From: GCA-003244245 sp963712995
Lineage (GTDB): Bacteria; Actinomycetota; Actinomycetes; Mycobacteriales; Pseudonocardiaceae
Direction of reading: 5' to 3'
Length of the DNA stretch: 64,000 bases
NCBI GenBank assembly: GCA_963712995.1
Contig: CAVQKH010000022.1
Location: 1-64,000 of the forward strand
The translations under genes were made by a program, and so were the position numbers. The notes below the pieces were generated by a model, which was given only the letters and a program-made list of their open reading frames with translations, had not been told where the DNA came from and did no database searches. Of the stretch, positions 16,836 to 25,645 are shown piece after piece; position 1 is the stretch's first letter; every line of letters starts with the position of its first letter.

Positions 16836-17549
16836 CTATTGGTGGCCGTTGGCGATTTGCTCGGTGATGGTGGCTGGTGTGTGGATCACGGTGTCCGCCC
16901 CGGCTGTGGTGAGTTCTGAGGTTTTGCCGGGTTTGTTGGTGTAGCCGATGGACATGGTGCCGGCGGCGTGGGCGGCTGTGATGTCCGTAGTGGAGTCGCC
17001 GAGGAAGGCTGCGGCGGTGGCAGGGACACCGAGCGCTGCCAGGGCTGTGGTCAGTAGGTGCGGGTTGGGCTTGAGGAGTGTGGGGTCGGGGCTGGTGCGT
17101 GCCGAGACGTGGGCGATGCAGGGCCGGAGGTCGTGGAGGTCGAGGTAGGCGTGGATGGCGGTGGTGCTGTTGTTGCTGACGATGGCGAGGGGTCGGCCGG
17201 TTGCTGACCAGGCGTGGATGAGGTCGTGTGCTCCGGGGGTGGGTTGGGCGGTGGTGATGGCTTCGAGTTCGTGTGCGGTGAAGGCGGCGTTGACGTAGTG
17301 GGCTTCGGCTTCTCCGAGGGTGGCGGCGTAGGCGAGGACTTCGAACGGGTCGTCGCTTGTCGCGAGGTGGGCGGGGAGGTCGGTGTGACCGCCGTCGGCG
17401 AGGACTACGCGGAGTTGATCGACCACGGTGGCGGCGGGAAGGCCAGCGAAGACGGCGCAGACGGGGCCATCGAAGTCGATTAATAAGTGCGTGGTGCTGG
17501 CCAGGATGTGGCGTAGGGTAGGTAGGTCGTCGGTGGTGGGGTGGGTCAC
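16836..17549 (-). CDS. HAD-superfamily hydrolase
   Basis: A 237-residue phosphatase-type HAD protein: motif I LLIDFDGPV (Asp25 and Asp27), motif II 'LAIVSNNS', motif III Lys in 'LLKPNPHLL', and motif IV 'FLGDSTTDITAAHAAG'. All catalytic residues are present, with a helical cap between motifs I and II. Phosphoglycolate- or sugar-phosphatase-like activity is likely. It is translated just after the GntR regulator, overlapping its stop by four bases, so the two form one operon. Confidence 0.8.
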   Translation of the reverse strand: MTHPTTDDLPTLRHILASTTHLLIDFDGPVCAVFAGLPAATVVDQLRVVLADGGHTDLPAHLATSDDPFEVLAYAATLGEAEAHYVNAAFTAHELEAITTAQPTPGAHDLIHAWSATGRPLAIVSNNSTTAIHAYLDLHDLRPCIAHVSARTSPDPTLLKPNPHLLTTALAALGVPATAAAFLGDSTTDITAAHAAGTMSIGYTNKPGKTSELTTAGADTVIHTPATITEQIANGHQ

Positions 17550-18410
17550 CGGGTGAACTCCGTGGCGACGGTGTTCCAGACGCTGTCGTACCAGGTGCGG
17601 GCTTGGTCGACGTATTGGGTGCCGGTGGAGGTGTCGTCGTCGGTGACGGAGTGGTGGAACAGGATGGCGTCTTTGCCCATGAGGTCGTAGATCGCTCGGG
17701 GTGTGCCGCCGAGGGTGATGATGTGTTCGCGGACGGGGTAGAACCCGAAGAATGCTTCGGCGTTGTTGATGAGGTAGAGCTTGAACAGTGGGGCGGCGCG
17801 GTGCACGCGGACCTGGGCGGAGACCTCTTTGACGAGGCCTAGTTCGCCGAGTTCGGTGACGTTGTCGACGATGGCCAGGTGTTGCGGCGCATGATCTCGG
17901 TGGCGCGGGCGCGGAATTCGGGACTGTCGGCGAGGTCTTCGACCTGGCACGGGAAGGTCAGCGGTGCGGTGGTGTCGGGGACGAGGATGCGGACGTGGAT
18001 GGACTCTGGGGTGAGGCGTCCGATACGGATCTTGTCGAGGGGTTCTTGCATGATGCCGTGCAGGGTTTCGCCGGAGAATCCGGCGAAGTCGATCGTGACG
18101 TGGGGGGCGTCGAAGGCGCGTTCGATGTGGGGTCGTAGTCCGACGGGGCGTTCGGTGCGTTCGCGGACGAACACGCCGCTGCCCTGGCGGGAGACGATGA
18201 GTCCTTCTTCGCGCAGCTCGCGCAGGGCGTTCTGCACGGTCATCGGCGCGACTTCGTAGGTTTTCGCCAGCTCGTTGCGTGAGGGCAGCTTGTCGCCGGG
18301 GTGGAATTTCTTGGTCAGGATGGCGGCGCGCAGGGCGTTGGCGACCTGGACATAGGGCGGGCGTGGGTCGTCAGGGTCGAGAGAATGGACCCCTCCCTCG
18401 TCTCGTCGCG
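17546..18410 (-). pseudogene. GntR-family regulator, frameshifted
   Basis: Conceptual joining gives a winged helix ('DDPRPPYVQVANALRAAIL', 'PSRNELAKTYEVAPMTVQNALRELREEGLIVSRQG') and a long C-terminal effector region ('VTELGELGLVKEVSAQVRVH', 'FFGFYPVREHIITLGG'). A missing C near 17878 ('CAACACCTGG', expected ACCC) breaks the frame. No ATG, GTG or TTG exists in frame upstream of the winged helix; the nearest ATG (18243) would cut into it. Similar regulators control excision and transfer genes of AICEs. It diverges from Pra and precedes the HAD gene. Confidence 0.7.
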
Positions 18411-18454
18411 GCGGGTGCTTCTGCGTCGTCGCTGGTGTGTCTCAGACTACACGT

Positions 18455-18535
18455 CTTGTCTAGGCTGGCTAGATAGACAGCTCACCTAACCTAATCTTTT
18501 TCCCACTTGGCTAGGCAGCCTGGCTATTCTGGCCA
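18455..18535. promoter_or_regulatory. Divergent promoter with repeated CTTG-CTAGGC-type operators
   Basis: Between the divergent GntR and Pra genes the motif CTTGTCTAGGCTGGCTA (18455-18471) recurs as CTTGGCTAGGCAGCCTGGCTA (18506-18526) with an insertion, and TAGC/GCTA pairs recur. These are plausible sites for the GntR regulator. AACCTAATCT (18488-18497) may be part of a -10 region. Confidence 0.45.
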
Positions 18536-18588
18536 TGTCAGTCACGTTAGGTGTCGCCGCGGTGCGGCAGATGAGGAGCCCAGTAGTT

Positions 18589-19063
18589 ATGGCAGTGCCA
18601 CGAAGGCAGCGTTTCGAGGTTGCGTTCGATGAGGTGTTCCCGCAGGGTCTGTACCTGGTCGGGGAGATCGCACCGGTGACGGAGTACCAGTCTCAGGAAG
18701 ATAAGGCACGCAACCGCCCGGTGCGGCCGCGCACCGACGAGGGGAGTGGTATGCCTCTGTTCCGGGGGACCTTCGCCGATCCCTCTGGCGGACAAGGACC
18801 GGGACAAGTCCGTCACCGTGGAGTTCGCCTCACGGGTGCAGCCGGTGCCCCCGGCGGCGGTACCGGGTGTGCCGTTCCGGCCGGTCGTGCTGGAGGGCCT
18901 GACGGTCCAGCCGCGGGCAGAAGCGTCCGGGCAGGCGAAGTGGATCACGTGGGTGGTGCGGGCCACCGGAATGCGACCGGTCGGCACCGCTGCCTCTAGC
19001 ACCCCGGCGGGTGCCAGTAGGTCGGGCAACGCCTCGGCCCAGGGCGAGCAGAAGGCAGCATGA
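18589..19063 (+). pseudogene. Pra-like activator of AICE excision/replication, frameshifted
   Basis: The first part reads 'RRQRFEVAFDEVFPQGLYLVGEIAPV' and, after a one-base shift near 18782, 'SVTVEFASRVQPVPPAAVPG', 'PFRPVVLEGLTVQPR' and 'KWITWVVRATGMRP'. This is the plasmid replication, integration and excision activator (Pra) known from pSAM2-type elements. The ATG at 18589 follows GAGGAG. The shift might be an error, since both halves are well conserved. Confidence 0.7.
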
Positions 19064-19363
19064 CCACTGTGCGGCCGTCACGGGAGGCGGTCGCCCGGTG
19101 GAACACCGCGTATGCCGAGCAGACGGCGGCCATGTTCGCGGCGATGCGAGCGGTGACCGGTGACGTGGCGGCGGTCCGCCGTCTGGCTCGGGCGACCTCG
19201 GTCTGGCACACGCGTGGCGCGGGCTGGCCGCTGATCTCGCCGCGCCGCTGTGGGCACGACATGCCGCCTCGATCGCGGCCGAGGAATTCCAACGCCGGGC
19301 GCGAATGGAGGACTACCGCGCTGAGGCCACGGCAGTCCAGCAACAGAATGAGCAGGAGTCATG
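19060..19363 (+). pseudogene. Small AICE cargo protein, frameshifted
   Basis: Starts 'TTVRPSREAVARWNTAYAEQ' and continues, after a shift near 19205, as 'LAHAWRGLAADLAAPLWARH' and 'EEFQRRARMEDYRAEATAV', ending in TGA at 19361-19363 that overlaps the next ATG. An all-helical protein of about 100 residues, family unknown. The overlap with both neighbours supports this repaired reading. Confidence 0.5.
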
Positions 19364-19627
19364 AACGAGAAAAAAGTCGCTGAGCCGGATTCGCCTCGGA
19401 CGCTCGGGGAGGCTCATGAGGTGTTGGCCGGTGTCCGGCCAGCCCGAAAGGCACCGCTGTCGGAGTGGCTGACGTATCACCAGCGCGCAGCGGCGCTCTA
19501 CGCCGAGGTCGCCGAGATCGACCGGGGCCACCATCACGAGGCGCTGTTCATGGCCGAGCAGCAACGTCAGCGTGTGAAGGAAATCAAGGTCCAGATTTCC
19601 TCGCAACAGCAGGTCGGTGGAGCGTGA
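19361..19627 (+). CDS. Small AICE-associated protein, AMED_5909-like (copy 2)
   Basis: An 88-residue protein nearly identical in its core ('PLSEWLTYHQRAAALYAEVAEID', 'HHHEALFMAE') to the product at 1794-2075. ATG overlaps the preceding stop (ATGA). Its frame is intact although neighbouring transfer genes are broken. Function unknown; it accompanies Pra in the element. Confidence 0.6.
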   Translation: MNEKKVAEPDSPRTLGEAHEVLAGVRPARKAPLSEWLTYHQRAAALYAEVAEIDRGHHHEALFMAEQQRQRVKEIKVQISSQQQVGGA

Positions 19628-19638
19628 GGTGTGGAGTG

Positions 19639-19890
19639 ATGAAGAGCGTGAAGCCGGGTCCACCGCGGACGTTGATGCAGGCTCATGAGGAGTTGGTACG
19701 TATCCGGCCGTGCCGGAAGGCGTCCCTGCCGGTGTGGCTGGCGTATTACCAGCGCTCGGTGGCGGTGTACGAGCAGATCGCCAAGACCGACCCCGGGCAC
19801 GACGGGGAAGCGCTGGATTGGGCGCAGCGGGAGCGAGTCCACGCCAGAGGAATCGAGGCCCGTATCAGGATTGCGGGAACGGTCGAATAA
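19639..19890 (+). CDS. Small AICE-associated protein, paralogue (copy 2)
   Basis: An 83-residue protein matching the product at 2088-2339 ('TLMQAHEELVRIRPCRKASLPVWL', 'YEQIAKTDPGHDGEALDWAQRER'). ATG at 19639 with GTGGAG upstream, 11 bases after its paralogue. The pair is thus present twice in the window in the same order and spacing. Confidence 0.6.
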   Translation: MKSVKPGPPRTLMQAHEELVRIRPCRKASLPVWLAYYQRSVAVYEQIAKTDPGHDGEALDWAQRERVHARGIEARIRIAGTVE

Positions 19891-19949
19891 ACGACAGCGC
19901 AGGGGCGTGTGACGGGGAAAACGACCGTGAGGAAAGTGAGGTGAGAGTG

Positions 19950-20108
19950 ATGAACTGGGGCAGGTGGTGGATCACGCTGCGAACGCGGCGGCGAGCGCGC
20001 CGATGGCAGGTTCACCGGAGCTGGCAAAACTGCCGCAGATGCGGAAGCTATTCGTTCCTGCCGGTCGGTTTCGAACCGATCTGCGGAAGCTGCCGCAGCC
20101 TGCACTAA
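19950..20108 (+). CDS. Small zinc-ribbon-like protein
   Basis: A 52-residue basic protein with two CxxC pairs (NCRRCGS and ICGSCRS) 15 residues apart, the layout of a minimal zinc ribbon, preceded by an Arg-rich helix. The ATG follows GAGGTGAGAG. Such miniature proteins are frequent in AICE cargo; DNA or RNA binding is a guess. Confidence 0.5.
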   Translation: MNWGRWWITLRTRRRARRWQVHRSWQNCRRCGSYSFLPVGFEPICGSCRSLH

Positions 20109-20265
20109 CACAACAACACAAGAAGAGATTTCACCGCACCAAGGGGTGGCGCGGCGATGCCGCACGCCCTCATACAAATTAAGACCGACGTACGCGCAGA
20201 AGCGGATTCTCGGGCTACCAACCTGTCCGCTTCTGCGCTGTCCACACCAAATCCCGGAGTGAACA

Positions 20266-20400
20266 ATGAGAAGGATAGAACACGGCGCCCACACGGCGCT
20301 ATCCCCGGATACCCGAAAGAGTTCCCCGGTCCCTTACCGGCCCCGCTGGCTCGTGCCTGGTTACCCGATCACCTGCGCCTTAATCGGGGGTGACCGGTGA
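20266..20400 (+). CDS. Small conserved AICE protein upstream of TraB
   Basis: A 44-residue product ('RRIEHGAHTALSPDTR', 'PYRPRWLVPGYPITCALIGG') with a GGAG ribosome site before ATG. Its TGA overlaps the ATG of the translocase gene (TGATG), so translation is coupled. Basic and proline-rich; role unknown. Confidence 0.5.
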   Translation: MRRIEHGAHTALSPDTRKSSPVPYRPRWLVPGYPITCALIGGDR

Positions 20401-21995
20401 TGGACGTGAACACGGTCGCGGTGGTGATAGCGGGTGGTGGCGCGCTGGGCGTCCTGGTGTGGGTGCTGGCCAAGCTCGGTAAGGCACTGATCACGATCGC
20501 GGAAGCGTTGGCCGCTGCCAGCAGTGGTCTTCCTCGCCCTGTGGCTGGGGATAAAGGCCGTGCTCTGGGCGTTCCGCCAGACACTCACGCATTGGCGAAC
20601 CAGCCTGACTGTGCTGGGTGTCTTGGCGTGGTGGCACTGGTGGGGGTGGCCATCACTGGCCATCACCGGGGCCGGGCTCGCGGGGATGCTCACCGGGTGG
20701 TCCCTTTTTGATCTGGTGTCTTTCGATGCGTGGGCGGGCCGGCATCTACGGGCTTGGTGGCTGCGCTGGACCGTCTACGCACCCAAGCTGCCCGACTGGC
20801 TGCACGCCTGCGGCCTGGGCATCACACAGGACGCGGTGCCCGTCGTGCTCGCGCTCACTCCGCTCGGGCGCGTCCTGGGCCGCAAGCGGCGTCCGGTCCC
20901 TACGCAGCTACCCAAGGTTCTCGGGGTGCGCTCCGGTGCGTCCTGGGATGAGGTCCGGGTGCGGCTGGTGCCCGGTCAGAAACCCGAAGACGTTCGACGA
21001 GGCCACCCGGCCCCTGGCCTGCGCTCGCGGGGTGGCCCGGTGTCAGGTCCGCGAACTGTCCCCGAACGTGGTTTCGATCGATTTCCAGCGCCGCAACCTC
21101 CTCGCGGACCCGGTGGCTTGCCCGGATCTCGCGATGCTGGCCGGTCTCGACGGCGGGTCGGTGGACTTGCGGCGTGTATGGGCCGGGCGCACCGAGTACG
21201 GCACCGACTGGTACCAGCCCCTCGCCGGCGGGCACACCCTCTACGCCGGCTCCACAGGTGCGGGCAAGAACTTCCACACCTGGTCCCCGATCGTCGCCCT
21301 CGCCCCCGCCATCCGCGACGGCCTGGTGCGGGTGTCGGGGATCGACCCGAAGGGCATGGAGCTGGCCTACGGGCGGCGGGTGTTCCACCGCTACGCCGTG
21401 TCTTCCAAGGACGCGCTGGCGCTGCTCGACGACCTGATCGAGGGCATGGAAGCCCGCAAGCTCCGCGTTCGCCGGGCACCACCGCCTGGTGCCGATCACC
21501 CGTGAACATCCCCTGGAACTGGTGGAGTTCGACGAGATCGGCGCGCTGATCCACTTCGTCGACCGCAAGACCCGTGAAGCCATCACCGAACGGGTCGCCC
21601 TGCTCACCACCCAAGGCCGTGCCCTGGGCTACACCGTGCGCGGCTACGTCCAGGAACCCACGAAGGACACCGTGCCCGTCCGGGAGCTGTTCCCCCGCCG
21701 CATGTGCCTGCGCGTCGCCTCCAAGGCCCACGTCGGGATGGTCCTCGGTGAGCACGCCTACGACCGCGGCGCGTGGGCGAACCGGATCGGGGAGCACGAA
21801 CCCGGGGTCGGCTACCTGTTCGGCGAAGGCGTCCGCGAACCGTTGCGGATCCGCGCCGGCTGGGTCTCCGACGAGACGATCAAGGAGCTGGAGGACTTCG
21901 TCACCGGCCCCCCAGCCCGTGATGGACGGCGCCCTCGGCTCGGTGCACGCCCTGCCCGGCGCCCAAGAGCCTCACGGTCGGAGGAATGCGCATGA
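20400..21995 (+). pseudogene. TraB/FtsK-type DNA translocase of the AICE, several frameshifts
   Basis: Repaired reading: an N-terminal membrane helix ('VAVVIAGGGALGVLVWVLAKLG'), further membrane segments ('WWHWWGWPSLAITGAGLAGML'), then the FtsK core with Walker A-like GSTGAGKN, 'VSGIDPKGMELAYGR', a Walker B-like region 'LVEFDEIGALI' and 'LTTQGRALGYTVRGYVQEPT'. This is the single-protein double-stranded DNA conjugation pump of AICEs, active at the hyphal membrane. Shifts occur near 20519, 20988 and 21472. The residue after the Walker Lys is Asn rather than Gly/Ser/Thr, and the Walker B end is degenerate, which hints at real decay. Confidence 0.75.
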
Positions 21996-22032
21996 ACAGC
22001 CTGCGCACCAGCGGCGAGTAGCGAGCGGCTTC

Positions 22033-22316
22033 ATGCTAAACGCAAACGTCTTCGTGATCTGCGGGCTCGGGGGGCCGGGCCTCCGCCGTCTTCCCATGAC
22101 TGGAACTGCTTGGTCGGGCGAGGGTTTCTCGCGGTGCTCGCCGCCACCACGCTGCTCTACAAGATTCTGTGGTGGGTGGCAGCGGTGGGGGTTGGGCGGG
22201 AGCGACCGAGGAGGACCGGGCCAGACCTCGCCCACGTCAAGACAGCCGTCTTGAAACAAAGCCCGCGCCCTCACCGAACAACGGGCACCTGTCGGGTCGC
22301 CGGTCGGAGGTGACCG
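22033..22316 (+). pseudogene. Small membrane protein between TraB and Rep (Spd-like), frameshifted
   Basis: The start 'MLNANVFVICGLGG' and, in a second frame, 'GRGFLAVLAATTLLYKILWWVAAVGVG' give a membrane protein with at least two hydrophobic segments, followed by a basic tail ending just before the Rep ATG. Position and nature suggest an Spd-type spread protein; sequence identity is too weak for a name. Confidence 0.4.
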
Positions 22317-23966
22317 ATGAGCACGCCGACCGTGGCGAGCGCTGACGGGCCGCCGGCGGAGTGGGTCGTGGACCAGGACCAGCTCACCGCGGGGGCGCAC
22401 AGAAGGCCCTGGACTTGCCCCTCACCGGCGACGTCGGCCCGCCAACTCGCCGAGGACCACGGCGTCTGCGTCCGCCCGCTGGCCATGCGCCGCATCGACA
22501 CCACCACCGGACGGGTCGACGTCGTACCGGTGCCGTGCGGGTCCACGCGGGAGGACCAGTGCCGCCCCTGCTCGGACAAGGCCCGGCGGCTGCGGATGGT
22601 GCAGTGCCGGGAGGGCTGGCACCTCGAGGACGAACCCATCAGCAACCGGCCGACCCGACCGAGGCGCAGAAGGAGCTGATGGCCACCCGCGCGGACCTGC
22701 ACGCCGCCTACAGCGCGCGAGGACGGCGACGAGCGAGTGTGAGGAGATCCGGGACACCGTCGCGACGTCGACAGCAGCTACGCGCGCTCGGGGTCCGGGC
22801 CGGCTCGCCCGCTCGACCCGGCACCCCAGACCGTGCGGCGCTCGACTCGGCGTCGGCAGGATGCGCCGAACCTTCCGCGTCGGCCGGTGGAGGACCGCAC
22901 CGTCGGGCGGGTGTTCGGCGGGAAGTACCGGCCCTCCACCTTCCTGACGCTCACCCTCGACTCCTACGGGCGGGTGGACAAGAACGGGGCCGCCGTCGAC
23001 CCGGACACCTACGACACCGCCGCGCCGCCCGGGACGCGATCCACTTCCCCAAGCTGCTCGACCGGTTCTGGCAGAACACCCGCCGCTGCGTCGGCTGGGA
23101 CGTCCAGTACTTCGGCACCGTCGAACCCCAAAGACGCGGCGCCCCGCACTTCCACGCCGCGATCCGCGGCACCATCCCCCGCACCGAGCTGCGGGCGATC
23201 ACCGCCGCGACCTATCACCAAGTGTGGTGGCCCCGCACGACACATCGTCTACTCCGGGACAAGCTGCCGCGCTGGGACACCCGCCCCAAGGCCTTCGTCG
23301 ACCCCGACACCCGCAACCGCTCCGACCTGGGAACAGGCCTCGCGAAGCTCACCGCCCGCACATGGTGACGTTCGGCGCCCAGGTGCACGTCAAAGGCATC
23401 CTCGGCGGCACCGAGGAAGCCGGGCGCCACATCGGCTACCTCACCAAGTACCTGACCAAGGGCGTCGGCCAAGCCGCCGGGCTCGACGAGCACCACCCAC
23501 GCCACCGCGACCACGCCCTACGGCTGCCCGCCGAACTCGCGATCACGCCGTGCTCCCGCGCTGCCCGATCTGGCTGCTCTACGGCATCCAACCCAAGGGT
23601 GCCCGACAGTCTCACCGCCGGGCCATGCAAGGCAAGGCGCACAAGCCCGAACACCTCGGCATCGCCGGACGCCGCGTCCTCGTCTCCCGCAAGTGGTCCA
23701 ACAAGAGCCTGTCCGACCACCGCGCCGAGCGGACCGCGTTCGTTCGGCAACTGCTCGAAGGCCGGAGTCCAGCCCGGCTACGCCGTCGACGACGGGCCGT
23801 TCGAGTGGGAGACCACCCAACCCGGCGACACCGACGTCCCACCCGGCCCGTGCTGCTGCTCCACGCGATCCACCAACGACAGCGATGGCGAGCCGACTAC
23901 GACGCCGCCACTCACCACCGGCGAACCACCCGAGACCGTTCGGCAACTGACGACCAAGCCGCCTGA
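22317..23966 (+). pseudogene. RepSA-like rolling-circle replication initiator, many frameshifts
   Basis: Repaired pieces include a cysteine-rich N-terminus ('PVPCGSTREDQCRPCSDKAR'), 'YRPSTFLTLTLDSYGRV', the HUH motif PHFHAAIRG (about 23148-23175), 'IGYLTKYLTKGV' with the putative nicking Tyr (YxxKY), and 'RVLVSRKWSNKSLSDHRA'. This is the pSAM2 RepSA class that replicates excised AICEs. At least six one-base shifts separate the pieces, so no full product can be made as sequenced. ATG at 22317 follows GGAGGTGACC. Confidence 0.75.
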
Positions 23967-23980
23967 TGGAGAGGGAGACC

Positions 23981-24196
23981 ATGCAGAAGTACCTCACCGT
24001 GGTGGAGACGGCCGCTTACCTGAACACCTCTGAACGATTTGTGCGGCGGCTGATCGCAGAGCGGCGGATCGCCTTTCACCACGTCGGGCGACACGTACGC
24101 CTCGCGCTGGCCGATCTCGACGAGTGGCTAGCCGCGAGTCGGGTGGAACCGCTCAGCGCCGACGCGATCGTGCGTGAGCTGCGGAGCGTGGCGTGA
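23981..24196 (+). CDS. xis: Excisionase (MerR-like helix-turn-helix, Xis)
   Basis: A 71-residue protein with 'YLTVVETAAYLNTSERFVRRLIAERRIAFHHVGRHVRL', the winged HTH-17 fold of excisionases, which bends att DNA for excision. ATG 23981 with GGGAGA upstream; a longer in-frame ATG lies at 23966. Its TGA overlaps the integrase ATG (GTGATG). Unlike the flanking genes its frame is intact. Confidence 0.85.
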   Translation: MQKYLTVVETAAYLNTSERFVRRLIAERRIAFHHVGRHVRLALADLDEWLAASRVEPLSADAIVRELRSVA

Positions 24197-25413
24197 TGGC
24201 GGACAAGAAGACACGCCGCCGGTTCGGCAACCTTCGTCAGCTTCCTCGGGCCGTTGGCAGGTCCGCTATCGGGGACCGGATAGCCAGCTGCGATCGATGC
24301 CCCGGACATTCGAGAAGAAGCGCGATGCCGAGCGCACGCTGAGCGTGATCGAAACCCAGCTCGTGCACGATGACTGGGCCGACCCGAAGAGGGGAGCGGT
24401 CAAGAAAGCGGACTACGCAGAGCAGCGGGTTACGCAGCTCAACGACCTGGTCTGAGGTCGAGCACCACACAGCTCTACCGTCGACTGCTCGAAGAACTAT
24501 GTCGTACCGCATCTTGGCGAGATGCCGCTGAATAAGATCATGATGGTGGTCTGCTCGGGAGTGGCGGGCAACGCTCATCTCTGGTGGTCTGTCGCAGACC
24601 ATGGCAGCGAAGGCATATCGGCTGTTCCGTGCGATCTTGATGACGGCCGCAGTCGAGGATCGGCTAATGACGCGCAACCCGTGTCAGCTCAGGGGAGCTG
24701 ACAAAGAGTATTCCGAAGAACGCCCGGTACTCAGCGTCGCTCAGGTGCTCGCGCTCGCGGAGCTGATGCCATACCGCAAGTATCGGGCACTGATTCTCAT
24801 CACGGCGTTCTGCTCGCTGCGTTGGGGCGAGGTCACTGCACTACGCCGGTGTGATGTTGGCCCTGTATGAAGTTGGGTCCGGGTCAACTCACAGTTCATT
24901 GATCTCGTCGGACGTGGACTCGTCCGCACGCCACCCAAGTCGCGGGCGGTGGCGCGCAAACGGCGACGGTGCCTACAGCGATCCGGCCGGATGTGATCGC
25001 GCACCTGCGGGATTTCGTAGCTCCGGCGTCCGACGCATTGGCACCGACCCATGCTCCGTGGTGGCCCCATGCGTCGTGGCAACTTCAATCCCCTGGTGAA
25101 GTGGGCGAAAGTAGTAGCCGGCATTGGAGTACCTAATTTAAGATTCCACGATTTGCGTCATACTGGCAACACTCTGGCTGCACCTGGTGCGAGTCTCCGG
25201 GAGTTGATGACGGGCATGGGTCATGATAGTCCGCGGGCGGCGATGATTTATCAGCACGCCACGACGGTTGAGGATCGAGCTATTGCGGATCGTCTCAGCG
25301 GTTTAGTCGACGCGCATCGCGCCGAGTCTGAAGACGCTGATGGGGCAGATTATCGGGGCAAAAATGGCGAGGGTGATGACGACTCAGCCGGTGTTCCTGT
25401 ACCAGTGAGTTAG
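24196..25413 (+). pseudogene. int: Tyrosine integrase of the AICE, several frameshifts
   Basis: Pieces in three frames give the SAM-like arm ('YRGPDSQLRSMPRTFEKKRDAER'), core 'AKAYRLFRAILMTAAVEDRL' and 'ALILITAFCSLRWGEVTALRR' with catalytic Arg, then 'RFHDLRHTGNTLAA' (HxxR) and 'AAMIYQHATT' with the nucleophile Tyr. It recombines att sites in the tRNA-Gly gene, 79 bp to the right. Breaks near 24250, 24450, 24860 and 25060 interrupt it. All catalytic residues survive, so its loss of function is recent or an artefact. Confidence 0.8.
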
Positions 25414-25430
25414 TGGCACGTGTGTGGCAC
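25413..25430 (+). repeat. Paired GTGGCAC site at the integrase stop
   Basis: GTGGCAC at 25413-25419 and 25424-25430, 11-bp period, overlapping the integrase stop and 62 bp from the att core. Likely arm-type integrase or Xis binding site. The same pair occurs at 6434-6451. Confidence 0.4.
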
Positions 25431-25491
25431 GCGGACCTTCAGCACAGCTGATGACAAGGTACGACGGTCACTCTGAACTGGGCTTTTATGG

Positions 25492-25535
25492 TGGAGCGGG
25501 TGACGGGGATCGAACCCGCGTCTAGAGCTTGGGAA
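25492..25535. repeat. att copy C within the intact tRNA-Gly gene
   Basis: The 44-bp core of the element's right end. It spans the tRNA from the encoded CCA to the anticodon loop, so integration restores the tRNA 3' part. Identical to copy B and one base different from copy A. Confidence 0.85.
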
Positions 25536-25565
25536 GCTCTCATTCTACCATTGAACTACACCCGC
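25492..25565 (-). tRNA. tRNA-Gly (anticodon CCC)
   Basis: The minus strand folds as a full cloverleaf: acceptor GCGGGTG paired with CACCCGC, D-arm region GTTCAATGGTAGAAT, anticodon stem GAGC/GCTC around loop TTCCCAA (anticodon CCC, reading GGG), T-arm CGGGTTCGATCCCCG, discriminator T and an encoded CCA. It is the integration target of the AICE. Confidence 0.95.
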
Positions 25566-25645
25566 GCGAGGGCTGAGTTTAGCACGAACAGCGACCGGAA
25601 CCGGAGTACTCGTTCGATGTCGGTGTGCCCGGCTAGTGTGACGCT

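Larger units (their letters stand above)
14063..25535. mobile_element. Actinomycete integrative and conjugative element (AICE) in tRNA-Gly
   Basis: The 11.4-kb segment is bounded by 44-bp identical att copies and contains, in AICE order, a GntR regulator, Pra, small cargo proteins, TraB/FtsK DNA translocase, a small membrane protein, a RepSA-like rolling-circle initiator, Xis and a tyrosine integrase adjoining the tRNA. The left 4 kb (14.1-18 kb) is mostly non-coding with an HAD gene and relics. The transfer and replication core carries many frameshifts, so the element is probably immobile unless these are sequencing errors. Confidence 0.85.
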
